Below, piece by piece: positions 46,101 through 57,689 of a DNA stretch of 64,000 nt. The stretch's first letter is position 1; every line of letters begins with the position of its first letter. The notes beneath the pieces were generated by a model. It made no database searches. It was not told the DNA's origin and saw only the letters and a program-made list of their open reading frames with translations. This DNA is from Telmatactis stephensoni (lineage: Eukaryota > Cnidaria > Anthozoa > Actiniaria > Isophelliidae), in assembly GCA_029948255.1 (NCBI GenBank), contig JALIZF010001722.1, forward strand, positions 310,001 to 374,000, given 5' to 3'. A program made the translations under genes and the position numbers.

Positions 46101-49100
46101 ACGCAAAATGCAAGCATAAGTGCAAATGCGAACGCGGGGAATGGAAAGTTTTCCATTTTCTTGCGCTTGAGTATTAATCGTGTGAATCGGGGTTTGTGCC
46201 AGTGCAAATACAAACGCAACCATCGTGTTTGTCTTTGTAAACACCTCAATTGCGCATGCTTATCTACTTAACCCTTGCATTTGCGTTAATATAATGTGTG
46301 ATCACTGCTTGCACTTGCATTTGCTTTTGCGTCGTTCGTGTGAACCAGGCATTTATATATACAAAATATTGTTACCATTGGGTGGGTTAAGTTTTCCACC
46401 ATTCGCCTCACACCAGCCAATAGGGTGGATGTACGGACAGTCCTCTTCACACCAATAGTCGTACGTATCATCCCATTCATCAAAATGAACAAGAAAACGG
46501 TTGCCAATCACATTGGTTACCGTGGCAACGCAGATGAGGTCCGGGTTCTTGCGGTCAATGGCTTCCAGTTTCATGCCGATCTCAAAACCGTGTCTCGTAT
46601 GGGAGACCTAGGGATGTAAATGAAAATCCTTCAAAAATTAATGCTCCTTAATTAAAAAATCAGTGCTGAGCTTTACATGAGAATCTGGCAAAGACGATTA
46701 TTTTAGAGCAGGGAGATTCACTTTACTTGACACAAAATAGAGTTTGGGTGCATAAGAGTTTCAAAAGGCCTTCATGAACCTTTTCCTCTTTTCCTTTCTT
46801 CCCCCTCCCCCTCCCTCTCCGGTCCTTCCCCTCCCTCCCCCTCCCCTTACGCCCTGGGTCCCCGAGGATGGGTTGAGAGGGGAGCAGTGACTGCTTCACC
46901 AATACTGTACCGCCATTATGGTCATTTTACACTGGCCTTCATTCCTCCATGTCAAACCAAGAACACAATACTTACCGTTTTAAACAAGTGACTCGGTACT
47001 CCTTCCGCATTTTGATCGGCTAGGTAAGTTTGATAGCTGAACTCTGCCTTGGGGATACCTGTTAAATGTAAAGGTCGGCATTAGTTAACAAAATGTCTGC
47101 AGCGGTCAGGTTGGCTTATAGGGGATGTTTACATGAAGGCCAGTTGTCCACGATGGCCAGGATAATTCTGGTTTGTTCTTATAGTGTCCCCAGGTGAAAG
47201 AACACCAAAAAGTTATCCCGTGGTTACCAGGGACAACTCGCCTTCATATGAACAGCCCCTTAGCTTTTTCTGCAGTGCAAATTATGTCCCATATAAATAA
47301 TAACAAACGACCGAGGCTAAAATTGCAAAAAGAAAACTTGTGCATGTAAGGGTAAGGGGAGAAATTCCTGATGCGCAGCCGTGAGAGAGAGAGAGTGGAA
47401 GTAAACAAATGATTAATCAAGGATGCCAAGAAAACTTTTCTTAAATTACTGAACCTGTTGGAATTATTCAGTCAACAAAATAGGCGCCAATATATACTAT
47501 TAGCTTGATTTGAAATGAAGGAGTGTTTTCAGTTTAGCACTGAGTTATAGAGCAACTAAACATACCTCTCGGCGCACTAAGAGTTTGTCCATTCTTCTCA
47601 GACCACCCTATTGGGAAGATCAACGGTGAGTCGGCATTGGTCCAAAAATCGTAACTTTCTGACCATCCATCAAAGTGGAGACGCAGCCTTGCTCCCCTGA
47701 CTCGTACAACAGTACAAACGCAGATATAAGACGGATGTCTCGGGTCGATGGCTTCAAGTTTCATCCCTCGGATAAACTCGGGGCATGGCTTGGGGAACAT
47801 GTTGAGCTCAGGGTTTTCCTGGTATTGTAATAAAAGTAATCACGTTATTAAATCAAGCTAAATATGAGTAATGATTGAAAATGTTTTAACGCAAATACTG
47901 TTTTGCAATATTGCATTCCGCACGCGGCTTTTATAACAACCTTTAAAAATTTGGCTCGCCTGTATGGTCACTTTCGGTATTTCAGTCGCACGACTTTACT
48001 TCGCGCTGGTTAAGAGTGCATGAAAGTGTGCCGATTCGTATAATCATTCAGTCAAAATGTTTTATGGATGAATTAATAAGATGTAAACAGATTAAAACGA
48101 AACTCTTTTAGCGAACGCAAGTACTTGGCGGCCGAAACCAAAACAATTCCGGTTTTGTTTTGTTTTTTGTTTTTTCGAAGTTTCCGTTATAGTCGGGAAA
48201 TTTACCTGTTGGAAGACGCTAACGGGTACAGCCTTAGAGTTACAAGCAACCAGGTAATCGACCCATACGAATGGTTTACTTGAATCATAAGGAACTGAAA
48301 TACAATTTGAATATAAAATGTCTTTATCATTTCGATCTCGTCGACTATAAAACCTAAAAAAATCGTGCATCGCTCATCGCTCAGAAAAAAAAAGCAAAAT
48401 GAATATAAATAATAATAAAAAACCATAACATAAAACCAACAAATAAAACAACACCTAAAACAAACAAATCGCGCCAAATGCCTGCAGCAGACTGTAACGT
48501 GATTGGCTCAATGAGTCACGTGTGTTCGTTGACGTAATCGCGCGCGTGTGAATGGCCGCGCGTAATGTTTGTACAAATTTTCGCGCCATTTTGACATAAC
48601 AATTTTGGACTGAAGACTTTCGATTCAAACTGGGCAGAACGCGTACTTTATTTTGTATGTAATAGCTCGATAACTTTGGTATATATCTTTTCTTATCTGA
48701 AAACTTGTTTTTACAAACGTTCTTTTTTTTTTTCTGGCGATTTTTTGGTGTTCAAAGTCTGAAGAACCGGATAACAGTGCTCCAGTCGGTCATACCGGAG
48801 TTCTTGCTCACCGAGTTTTAGAGGTATGAAACGATAGATATAACTGAAATAACTAGCAATGGTAGATCATACCGTTATCTGTTGAGGCTAAGCTTGCAGC
48901 ATCCAGATGAATTCGTTTGATTTTCTTTTTTGTTCCTTTGATTTTCTTAATGGCGACAGGACCACTTGATGCAGCCTTGCTGTCTTCTGTTTTAACAGAA
49001 TTTTGCTGGCTAGATTCTCCCTGTTCGTGGAAGAAAAGTTAAAAAAAAACATTTTTACTATGAGCTTATAATTCAAGCACAAATCCTACAGAGATATGGA

Positions 49101-51903
49101 ATATTAGGCAGAAAGAAAACTATACCTCAGTTGAATTTTCTGCGGTTGGTACAGTTTTCTTCTTTCTCTTTTTTATGATTTTTCCATCCAGCGTTTTGAC
49201 GTGTCTGACAAACTCTCGACCTTTGTTTCTACGTCCCGTGTACATACCAACACACTTTAGGCTGCAGAAACGGCCAGATGCTGAGAAGTCTTTTGGCATG
49301 CCATATTTTCCACAAACTTCACAGCAAAGCACTTGGCTGGGATCTGGTGGTCCTTTCATCATCTCACTCTTTGTTGGTTTGGATTTACCTGTAGAAGCTG
49401 TGAAAAAATGTTGATTAATAGTATGTAAATGAAACACTAATTCAAAGGAAACGAGAAAAAACAAGGGTGGTACTTCAAAGATACTTTTTAATAGAAGATT
49501 GATACTTTTCTACTTCATGAGTAATTTATTGTTAGCTAGTAGGTATATACAGTGCTAGACTTGTCACAGTTTTCTTAAGAAAGTAGGGCTGAAAACTTTA
49601 ACAGAGTTCAACACAGCCTACAATCTAACTTGACTAGCTATCCTGCCATTATGACAAGCAATGACAAGGAGTTTAAGAACTGCTTGCAAAGTGGACTGAT
49701 GCAATAAATATTAGTAATTATAACTTGGTTAATTAATTAATACAGTAAGCATTGCTAATATATAATAATTGCACTATTATTAGCTAATAATTAATGATCA
49801 TTTTAACTTGAATCATACCCTCTTGGCTCTTTTTGATAACAGATACTTGAGTGCTTGTTTCACTTGATTTTGCTTGAGAAGTTGTTGCATTTTCTTGTTT
49901 TGCTGCCTGGTTTGTAGGAGTACTCCACTCGTATTCTCCTTTATCTGTTTCTACTGTGCTTACAATTTCTAACGTTCCAAATTCAGTCATCTTGAATTTA
50001 AGGTTACTTCCTGTAAATTAACCCAGATGAAAATATACAAAGTAAAATATTGTAACCTATAAACACTCTTTTGGAGAAATGATATTAACTGTGTTAAGGT
50101 GGGTATTTTTCTACACACCTTTTAGCCCAACGTTGTGTTAAAAGTAAGCGTAGTGTGACAGACAAACCTGCAATAATGTTGCTGTTGCACTAAAAATTGT
50201 AGCTGTGCATGTTACTCTGTGCCAACTTTTAATGTAACAACATTGTGCTAAACGTTATAGCCTAGTGTTATATCACATCATCAAGTGGGTTGTCAATAAT
50301 GATTTGAACAGTTCTGTTGTATAAATAAATTCAAGAGTGTCACCACCATTTGAATAATTACATACCCAGCCAGACTAAAGTCTCAATTGGGAATTGGTAG
50401 ATAAACTATCAAAAAACTATTTCAATTTTCTCAGACATAGATGGAGTTGTCACAACAGATCTTATTCACTTGCCCCAATGTTTTCCAAACACATATCCTC
50501 TTGATGGGGAATAACATTCTTTGTTAGAGGCAAAAATTCTTACATGTCCTTATAATCAAAGGATTTCAAACAAAGAAATGTATCTCCCAAGAGGATTGTA
50601 TTGGAAAAACATTTGGGCAAGCGAATAAGGTTCATTGATGTCTGAGCACTTTGTTGGTATCACAGTAGCCTAATAACCTACTTCCCAGTCAAGACTTTTG
50701 TCTGGCAGGGCAGGTTAATTATGCAAATGAGGTAATGTTGGCCATTATGAATAGAACAGTTTTCATATGAGTGTAAAAAGAACTGAACTATGACTGTGTC
50801 AGTGCTGTGTTGTTTACACTGTAAAATCATCTAAATTCCATCTAAGATGGTGCTTTAACAGTCGTATTAAAACCACTCTATAAAGTGACAGTCTGTGCTT
50901 TATTAGAAATATCCAAAATTACTTTAATGCATCATGCTAAACTAACAATGTTGTCGCAATGATGGATGTTTAAGATCTCTAATCACAACTTATGATAGAT
51001 GCCATTTTCATAGTGTTATCAATATTAATTACCAGGTAAAGTAGCAATACCATCCTTCCAATCAAGACTAGCAATTGGATCATCTTGATCATTAGTGTCA
51101 TTTGCTGTCTTGCTTTCCTTCTTGATAACAATTTCCTGGTTTGCTGTTGCTTGGTTATTTACCACATCAACGGGGGGTTTAGGGGCTGCTTCTGTCTCTA
51201 GGGAAACTTCATTTGATACTTGAGCTGGTAGATTTGGTGGTTCCACTTTTAGTCCATTTGGAATTCCACTTTCATTTCCTGGTGTAGATGGTTTTACTGG
51301 AGTATTTGTTTTGGTGCCAGAGTGGTTATTTGTTAAATCATTGTCTTGTACATGGTTTTCCATAGAGTCATCTTTCTTGAGCTCATTTCCTAAAAAGATA
51401 AAAAACATAAACCTTACTTTAGAATACTGAATACTTTTTTGAATGAAAAATTAAATTAATAATAAACAATATTAGGCTGTTAGCCTTCAAAATATACTTT
51501 CTAGTATCCAAACTCCATAGGTCTCTAAAAAGAACTTGTTGTAATATCAATCCAACTTTTTGATATGCTAGTAAACCAAAAAATATTCTCCCTTTCCTAG
51601 TATTATTATTTGTTTATATGCTTATATAAGTTGAATCCTGCCTTAACTAATGAAAATGTTTATTTGTTCAAGACGATGAGGGGGATCAAGAGAGATCAAT
51701 TGCAAGATAGCCATGTTCCTTTAGAATCTGGTTTCTGTTGTCTTACCAGATTCTTTGGAGACTTTTGAATTAAGATCTGGTTCCCCATCAGTTTCCAATT
51801 TACTTTTCTTGATGGGTGGCTCTATTTTGTCCATGTCTGATGAGCTTGAAATCCTATTGTGTTGGACGTTGGTGTTGGGAGCTATAGTTTCACTGTCCAT
51901 CCC
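42628..51903 (-). CDS. L3MBTL-like MBT/zinc-finger/SAM protein, copy B (intact)
   Basis: Inverted paralogue of copy A with the same domain order and an uninterrupted 978-codon frame, stop included. Exons in transcript order: 51747-51903 (ATG at 51898-51900, three bases after the acceptor), 51033-51389, 49819-50010, 49126-49397, 48873-49020, 48206-48294, 47566-47818, 46976-47058, 46376-46607, 45871-45953, 45400-45625, 44826-45056, 44613-44697, 44085-44237, 43516-43562, 42907-43124, 42628-42738 (TAA). Several exons equal those of copy A in length (148, 89, 253, 83, 226, 85 and 111 nt). Predicted role: methyl-lysine reader and transcriptional repressor in the nucleus. Because its frame is intact, it may be the main functional copy. 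A 5' non-coding exon should lie right of 51,903. Confidence 0.92.
43651..43832 (+). mobile_element. tRNA-derived SINE, copy 3 (older)
   Basis: Head GGTTTGTTTGGTTAGTGTG, then CCCAGGTCGAACCCC, followed by the family body with GGATGGAGCACTGATGGAGA. It lies in a copy B intron, antisense to the gene. Confidence 0.7.
44085..44697 (-). CDS. Copy B: decayed second C2HC finger and Ser/Thr-rich linker
   Basis: Exon 44613-44697 reads ASPTLSCDSHVSGHWKTK, where copy A has VCPTPGCDGTGHISGHWRTH. Exon 44085-44237 opens SSAGPSNE, where copy A has SSAGCPKNE. The first and last cysteines and part of the loop are gone, so zinc binding is unlikely. Exon lengths and phases are kept, so the segment remains as linker. 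Exon 43516-43562 (RQSFKEEKQLQARTK) is a further short linker. Confidence 0.82.
44362..44530 (+). mobile_element. tRNA-derived SINE, copy 4
   Basis: Head GTGCGGCCTAGTTGGTTAATG and a clear B box, CTGGGTTCGAATCTCG. The body has CATGTAGCTTTAATTAG and AAATGGAGCATTGATGG. It is in a copy B intron, antisense to the gene. Confidence 0.78.
44826..45056 (-). CDS. Copy B: first C2HC zinc finger
   Basis: Encodes CPTPGCKGIGHVKGAKYSSH, GCPY, then NLNKESCLVDRLSTNSMTEE. It is in frame with its neighbours (231 nt, phase 1 to phase 1). An 82-nt part (44859-44940) matches copy A with one difference, even though the two exons diverge afterwards. Confidence 0.92.
45326..45385. repeat. GAGGA pentanucleotide microsatellite
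   Basis: Eleven or so perfect GAGGA units (TCCTC on the coding strand), 15 bp past the donor of copy B exon 45400-45625. Confidence 0.93.
45400..45953 (-). CDS. Copy B: MBT repeat 3
   Basis: Exon 45871-45953 (FTWNEYLKTTGAKAAPPELF) and exon 45400-45625 (QKLEAVDKRNPSLIRAATV, VKLHFDGWDDIYDEW, HPVSYCEKTGHPLEPPL). The usual GW of HPxGWC is SY here. A GAGGA microsatellite lies immediately beyond its donor. Confidence 0.92.
46080..46351. mobile_element. Foldback MITE (TTTACACGAGCGACGCAAA)
   Basis: Left end AAGCCTTGTTTACACGAGCG and ACGCAAAATGCAAG pair with right end TGCATTTGCTTTTGCGT and CGTTCGTGTGAACCAGGC. The interior repeats GCAAATGCG words. It lies in the copy B intron just after exon 46376-46607. 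Confidence 0.75.
46376..47058 (-). CDS. Copy B: MBT repeat 2 (two exons)
   Basis: Exon 46976-47058 (arm: FSYQTYLADQNAEGVPSHLF) and exon 46376-46607 (MKLEAIDRKNPDLICVAT, FLVHFDEWDDTYDYW, HPIGWC). The intron sits after the LFKT arm, the same place as in MBT repeats 1 and 3. That argues the two-exon form is ancestral and that copy A lost the intron. The methyl-lysine pocket residues are intact. Confidence 0.93.
46796..46870. repeat. CCCTCC pyrimidine-rich tract
   Basis: A CCCCCTCCCCCTCC low-complexity stretch in a copy B intron. It could form a G-rich structure on the coding strand. Confidence 0.6.
47119..47262. mobile_element. Foldback MITE (AGGGGATGTTTACATGAAGG)
   Basis: Left end TAGGGGATGTTTACATGAAG and CCAGTTGTCC pair with right end GGACAACTCGCC, TTCATATGAACAGCCCCTTA. 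About 144 bp, in the copy B intron upstream of exon 46976-47058. Confidence 0.75.
47566..48294 (-). CDS. Copy B: MBT repeat 1
   Basis: Exon 48206-48294 (arm: PFVWVDYLVACNSKAVPVSV) and exon 47566-47818 (core: MKLEAIDPRHPSYICVCT, LRLHFDGWSESYDFW, FPIGW). Both exon lengths equal those of copy A. The preceding exon 48873-49020 is a basic linker (KKIKGTKKKIKRIHLD). Confidence 0.92.
49126..49397 (-). CDS. Copy B: FCS-type zinc finger
   Basis: Encodes CCEVCGKYGMPKDF and GRFCSLKCVGMYTGRRNKG, then a basic IIKKRKKK tail. It matches copy A in all four cysteines. At the DNA level it is well diverged from copy A, unlike the MBT2 exon. Confidence 0.92.
49819..51903 (-). CDS. Copy B: N-terminal region with DWKDG..TLPG motif
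   Basis: Exon 51747-51903 starts MDSETIAPN and has a basic IEPPIKKSKLE patch. Exon 51033-51389 is acidic and Asn/Thr-rich, and ends IASLDWKDGIATLPG. Exon 49819-50010 continues SNLKFKMTEFGTLEIVSTVE and carries about 30 more codons than its copy A equivalent. The region before DWKDG is far shorter than in copy A and hardly alignable with it, whereas the motif itself is identical. Confidence 0.88.
50370..50712. mobile_element. Large foldback element in copy B intron
   Basis: Outer arms GCCAGACTAAAGTCTCAATT and GGGAATTGGTAG mirror CTACTTCCCAG and AAGACTTTTGTCTGGC. Inner arms CTTATTCACTTGCCC, AATGTTTTCCAA and ATCCTCTTGATGGG mirror CCCAAGAGGAT, TTGGAAAAACATT and GGGCAAGCGAATAAG. Confidence 0.78.
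50754..50878. mobile_element. GAGCAG-TTTCGTATGA MITE, decayed copy 6
   Basis: Ends GAACAGTTTTCATATGAGTG and GTCGTATTAAAACCACTC keep flanking TA on both sides. The core has lost most CpG (CTGTGTCAGTGCTGTG where other copies have CCGTGTCAGTGCCGTG), as expected of an old copy. Confidence 0.65.
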
Positions 51904-54900
51904 CTGTAGAAAATGAATGTTTAAAGAATACATGTAGGGTTTTTCTATTGATAATTCATAAGATTGCTGATAGAGAAAGATCCAAAAAGTGATTCCTCCA
52001 TGCTTGTAGATATTCTATTTAAATACAAAAGTAAAACAGCCATCTGCTCTGCCTGCACTGAAAGTTACTGTGGATAAATTATCAAGTTATTTCTGGAACA
52101 CTTATAGATAAGATGTTTTTGTAGGATGTTTAATCTGCTATAAAATCATCTATTTTTATACAAATTAAGGCATAAGATTAGATAGACTAAAAAGAAAACA
52201 AAAACATTTTGCAGTGTTATTGTTTAAGTTCAACCATGAAGAAAAACTTGAAAATATGGAAAAGTTCATTTGAAACAACACTTAAAACTTGCCAAGGATT
52301 ATGACTAAATTAATAAAGGCTGTTGAAGCTTGATAATAAACCACTTTTGGGGCATTGTTTTTTGTTATTTCTGGAAACTTGATTCCTGAAAAGTGATGAA
52401 GAAAACTAAAGGCTCATATTGTATTAATTTGTCTGCTAATGGACTTTATAGAAAAAAAAACTATGTAAATAATTCTTCTATAACTCACTTATACATAGCC
52501 TGTTGAATAACTCTAATTCTGAACCAGCAAAAACTATTGATCTAAAAAACTAAATCATTAATTGGTCTTCCATGATACATTGAGATTTTTCTTGTTCTTG
52601 CTAAGCATTCATTTTCACATAACACTTGAATATAAATGTGAGAATTTAATCTGTACATTGTATAATAGTCATAATAAAACAAAAAATTGTCACTTTTACA
52701 AAGTAATACTTTTATTTAAACAAGTTTTGAACAAAAGAAAGTTTGTAACTTTTGAAGAATAAATCTGAGGGTGTTAATATAAAATCCATGGCTCACTTAT
52801 TCAAATGTCCGTAAAATGATACTCCTCCTTAGTGTCTTATTCGTTTTTTGAATAAATTTTCATTCGTTTGTTTGCAAATGTTTTTAGAATAATTACCAAA
52901 GATTTCTCTGAATTTTCAACAACCCTTAGAAGCACATGCCTTTTACTTCTGATTTCGTGATTCTCATAGTTCAGGTAAATAATAAGAAAGATATTCAAAA
53001 CGTCCACACGATGTGTAGAATCTTGTCTTTTGTGGTACAGCCAGGTGTTTCTTTGTTCCAAGTCACGTGATTCGAGCTCCCCACATGTCCTTTGGTGAAA
53101 GTTTTTCAAAAAAACCAAAACTTTCCCAGCGTTTGACGAAAATAAATATCCTATGGAAAAAGTTCCGTCTTTTTGCCGCAGGAGAAAAGCCATTTACCGA
53201 GAATACATTTAATAGATCGTAAAGCCGCAACAGACCGTATATTTCTCCTTGATTCCTTGTTTTTTTCCACTTCTATTTTTAATTTTGCGTATTGACCCAT
53301 CTGCGCTAGTAAACCTCTGTGGGATCTCATTTCGATTTTAGACTTTTCAGTATTTTATCTGTTAATTTTTAATTCAGTTATACATTTCAAAATTCAAGTG
53401 AATGAATTAAAAAAAACAAAACAATGACATCACCGTCGTGTCGTACTATGCTATTGCCAAAGAAAGTGAAAGAGATATGTATTAACAAATTCATTTTTGT
53501 GACCGTTGTCTTAGCAATTTTATGTCATGCAGACTACATCGGCAAAATTCGAAAGCCTCAAATTTAACAAGACGAAGGAAAAACGTTCTGAATTCTAATT
53601 CGAGTAAACCTTGAACCAGTTATAGAAAAAGCGTGAGCAAAGAGACCTAAACGACATTGTGCGAAGACGAAAAACCACATTTTCGTGTACTGATACTGGT
53701 AAAAAAATATCACAATTTGCCTCAGCGTTTGAAGCTGGAATAATAACTCTCATCTTTGACACAAAAAATGGTTATAATTTTAAAGGTTTTTCGACTTGTA
53801 CAGTGATATTTCAAAACCAGTTGTGTTTGTTTTGATATCGGCTTTTTATCGCGTTCGCGTTATGTGCAGTACTTAGTTCAAACACGAATAAGGATCAAAA
53901 CTTATGAATATTTGGTTTTTCGCTTTTACTTTTCGCCTACTGATAGACATGAGATACAAAACAAAGACCTTTCCTTCTTCTTCTCAGCCTGGATAACAAA
54001 ATAATATAAGATTTCTTAGTCCGACGAAGATAAGCTGAACGTTAAATAAAATTTCTCAGAAATATCCTTCGAAATTGTCGCCGATGAAAATTTTTTCTTT
54101 TCCTTATTCAAGATAAAATTTACTTTATGTTGAATTTTATTTCCTAAACCAGTCTGTTTTAAGTTCCAATTAAAAGAAAAGCCTTACTAGTTGTCTAGAC
54201 ATAGCAAAATTTCAACCTTTGACGCTTTTTTAAATACTTGGCTTATTTCAAGAAGAGGGACATTATTTTATCGTTGAATATCCCGGCCAGTTTGGAAACG
54301 ATAGCGTATTTTTATTGCCGCGAAAAATGACTTGCTTTATTTATGGTGATCGAAGTGTTAGCACGCTTCAAGTGTTTTGCCGGGTTGAGAATATTCAATC
54401 ACTTTTATTGTAACGTGACTTTCCTTTTGACAAATATTCTCTCTGTTACCAATATTTCGCTATCAAGAAAACCCCCTAGCTCCTTCTGTAGTCTTCGTCA
54501 GCAATTTGTGGTAGTAACTTCCTCGTAAAACGAAGGACGGACTTGGTTTGAGGGTTTTTAGAAATACTTGACCTCACTTCCATGCATGAAGCCAGTGTTT
54601 CTTCTTTCCTCTGGTGTTTAGCCTTATTTTCTCTGTTATTTTGTAGTTAGTTAAATTTCTACTTACCTGTTTGCCCAATAGAAATATTAAGATTTTAGTT
54701 GTTCTTTAAATGACCCAAGAATTTTTGATCTAGCGAGATTTTGCCTAAAAACTACTGTGTTAACATCTATAAAAGTGACAAATTTCTAGCCATTGCTTCA
54801 CATCCAGTAGAAGATTAACTTGAAACAACCCACTTTTGAAATAACCCGAACAACGCAGATATCTAGCAATATTTGTCACAGAAAAGATGTTTAAGTATTA

Positions 54901-57600
54901 GCCAATGTTCTTGGGTCATTTAGGTTGAAATTTAAGTTAGATAACCTTTCCAAAACAAGATTTCAAAAACCTTACCAGTCGAGAACTGATTTCTCCAACA
55001 CTCTTCCCTGCACAGAAATGAATTTGAGAGACAATAAGATCGCTTGCCGTTTATCTCAACTGCCAATCACATGCCAAAGAACAATTGAACCACGTGACAA
55101 AACCCTATTATTATGCAAAACCACCGGAATCTTTTCCACAAGACCAGAATTTACAATTATCTGTAAAAGAAACAAGGTTTTTTCGAAGAATAAAACGTTT
55201 TTTGGATACTGAATCAGTATTTTTGAATTCCTCAGTGTTCCATTCGAGTTCTTAACTTGTTTTTCTTTGGTTAAATTCGTTTCAAGATGCTTATATTTGT
55301 CGTCAAAGAATGCAAGCTCGAAAGTTCCTTCAATTACAAGCTTTACGTCACAAAGCGAAGACCTAATGGTTTTGATTAGTCGAACAACCACAGGGTTTGG
55401 TAATAAAAACAGAATTGCCACCCTTTCCGAAAATTACAAGAGATTTTCGACATCGCTAAGAAACTAAGCTCAGAATGATCCAACATGTTCTTATTATTCA
55501 TTCTAAAACCAAATAAAGGTCTTAGAAGCCAAGAAACTGTTGTGTTTGCCAAAGAAAAACTCAAATCTACGATATTCAGTTTCTTTGCCAAACATGACCT
55601 ACCAACAAAAATAATCGTGCCCTTTCGCAAGAAAACCGAAAGTGAAGTATTTTTTTGTCCCTTTTTCGGAGTTTTTCGCGGTATTAAGTAAATATCTAAT
55701 GAAATAAAGTTGTGGGGGTGTTTTTGTCCTTTGGAAAATATAAAGGCGCAAAAATTAGAGCTGTTTAAAATAGCTGGCGAGTAAATTTGCTTGAGCCAAA
55801 TCCGTCGCCGTGTTTTCTTTTTTTATTTACCTGAGCTGGGTTGTTTTCGAGTTTTTCGCTTGCAAAGGACACTTTTTCGACATAACAGTATATTTATCTT
55901 TTGAAAACATTTTCGAAATATATATTTTTTGGATCTTATGTTGAAAAGCTGTGAATTTTGACTATTATTACTCAATAATTCAACTCATTGATGCGTGGTT
56001 TGAGTTTTTTCCCCTATCGCCACGGTGAATCCGTTTATAGTAAGCCATCATTCAACACTGGTTCGTGTGTTCTGGCTTATAAACATATATAACTCAGAGA
56101 GAGGGTGAGAGAACGGCGTTAGAAATGAATAAATAAAATCAGCGATTCTTTCTGTTACGAAGTCGTATCAACAACAGCAAGTCTGAAATATTAAACACTT
56201 GTAGGTAGCAATGAAGTATATCAATTCAAATACAGTCCACTGCCGTGGAGTGGGAAAATTGTTTTGGAACCCGAGACTGATTGTTCCAAAGTTATTTTCT
56301 TTTGAAAACAAATGGTACAAAAATGTGTATTTGAAGAGAACAGTGCTTTTTGTTCCATTTTGAAAGAGATAATTTGCAGCCGAAACGGTTGAATTCTATA
56401 TTTATATATGCAGGTCTTTTTCGAATTCAGTTGGATGGATAACCTTGTTAAGAAGGAAAATATATTCTACTGTGACTTGAACTAATGACATAGCGATTTT
56501 CTTATCTTTTCCAATGCCAAACTTCGCTTTTACTGTGATTACAGACAAAAAGGATTGGGATGAATACGGCTTGTGAAAATATCTTTATTAGCCACTTTAG
56601 TAAAGAAAAAGTAACAATTATATAGCGAATGTATTACATATAGTTGATCTTTGCTGTAAACGTTTTGGAATCTTTATCGAATGGAAAAGTTTCAATTTTC
56701 GCATCCGCCCGGCAAACTGGTTAATTGCAATGAATAAAGCTAAAAGCAGTGTCGTGCAACGTACGCGTTGAAATGATTTTCGCAGAAAAGCCCGTTTGAT
56801 GTAAAAAACATAACTCGTGCTGCATTTAAATAGCTTTTCACCCGAGGTCGCGCTATGTTTTTAATTTCCAGCAAGGTAATCTCGTTTTAAAAAGGGTTAT
56901 GGATTTTATGTTTTAAAAACGTGATAGTCTCGATACCCTAAACGTTTTAAACGTCGCTAAAAATTAATTTCCCTTAATTGTATTTGGCTAAAATTTAGCC
57001 CAGTCAAAAATGAACTCCGGTTTTCGTTTTCAAAAAAAATGAAAACAAAATTCCACTTTAGACAAAGGGAATTAGATGTAACTCAATCAAGGCAGATTTT
57101 AGACCATGTTTTGACAGATCTGTTTTCCATAGACTTGTAAATTCAAATTCTAATTTGAATGACATGTAAGCTATTGTTGATGGATTATGTCAGCTACTGA
57201 TAGTATAATCATTTTCGTTGATGTTTAATAAAATTTTCAGAGTTTTGTGTCAAAATAATTTGGGAAATGTGATCCGAGGCTTCCCTAGTAGGTTCATCAT
57301 TTCTTTTGACATATATCTGTTTAAAGAAGCCGCAAACATTTGTTTAAAAGAAAAAAATTGACCTCGGGCTATAACTTTCTACGTATTGGTATACACTGGA
57401 ACCTTCAGAACATTAAGGTACAAATGAGAAAGATTTATTTCAGACTTTCTAATAATATTTCTGGATGTTTTATGAAAGTTGACTAAAAAGTCTTTATCAT
57501 AATATTTCTGAAAGTAGCTAAAAATTAGAGATTGTAAAAGAATAATATGTATGCTGGAAAGTTAGTTAACAGCCTCTTCCTCACTGATAACTAGTAGTTG
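51904..57600. other. Gap upstream of L3MBTL copy B, no gene recognised
   Basis: AT-rich DNA with short unconnected open frames; no family signature, foldback element or SINE was recognised. It should contain the 5' non-coding exon and promoter of copy B. Confidence 0.5.
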
Positions 57601-57689
57601 CATGACCAAGATCTTTTACCATAAATAAAAATTATCTAGTAATTATTAAACTGATGAATAATTGGGGTCTGAGAATTTCTCTCGAGTCA

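Noticed and set aside
27643..51903. MBTD1, L3MBTL2 or SFMBT as the identity of the MBT genes
   Set aside because: Those have four MBT repeats or a different finger arrangement; here there are three repeats, then C2HC fingers and a SAM domain, plus the DWKDG motif of L3MBTL3.
55056..55421. 121-codon minus-strand open frame
   Set aside because: No recognisable domain, and overlapping frames of similar length lie on the other strand; treated as chance, though transcript data could change this.
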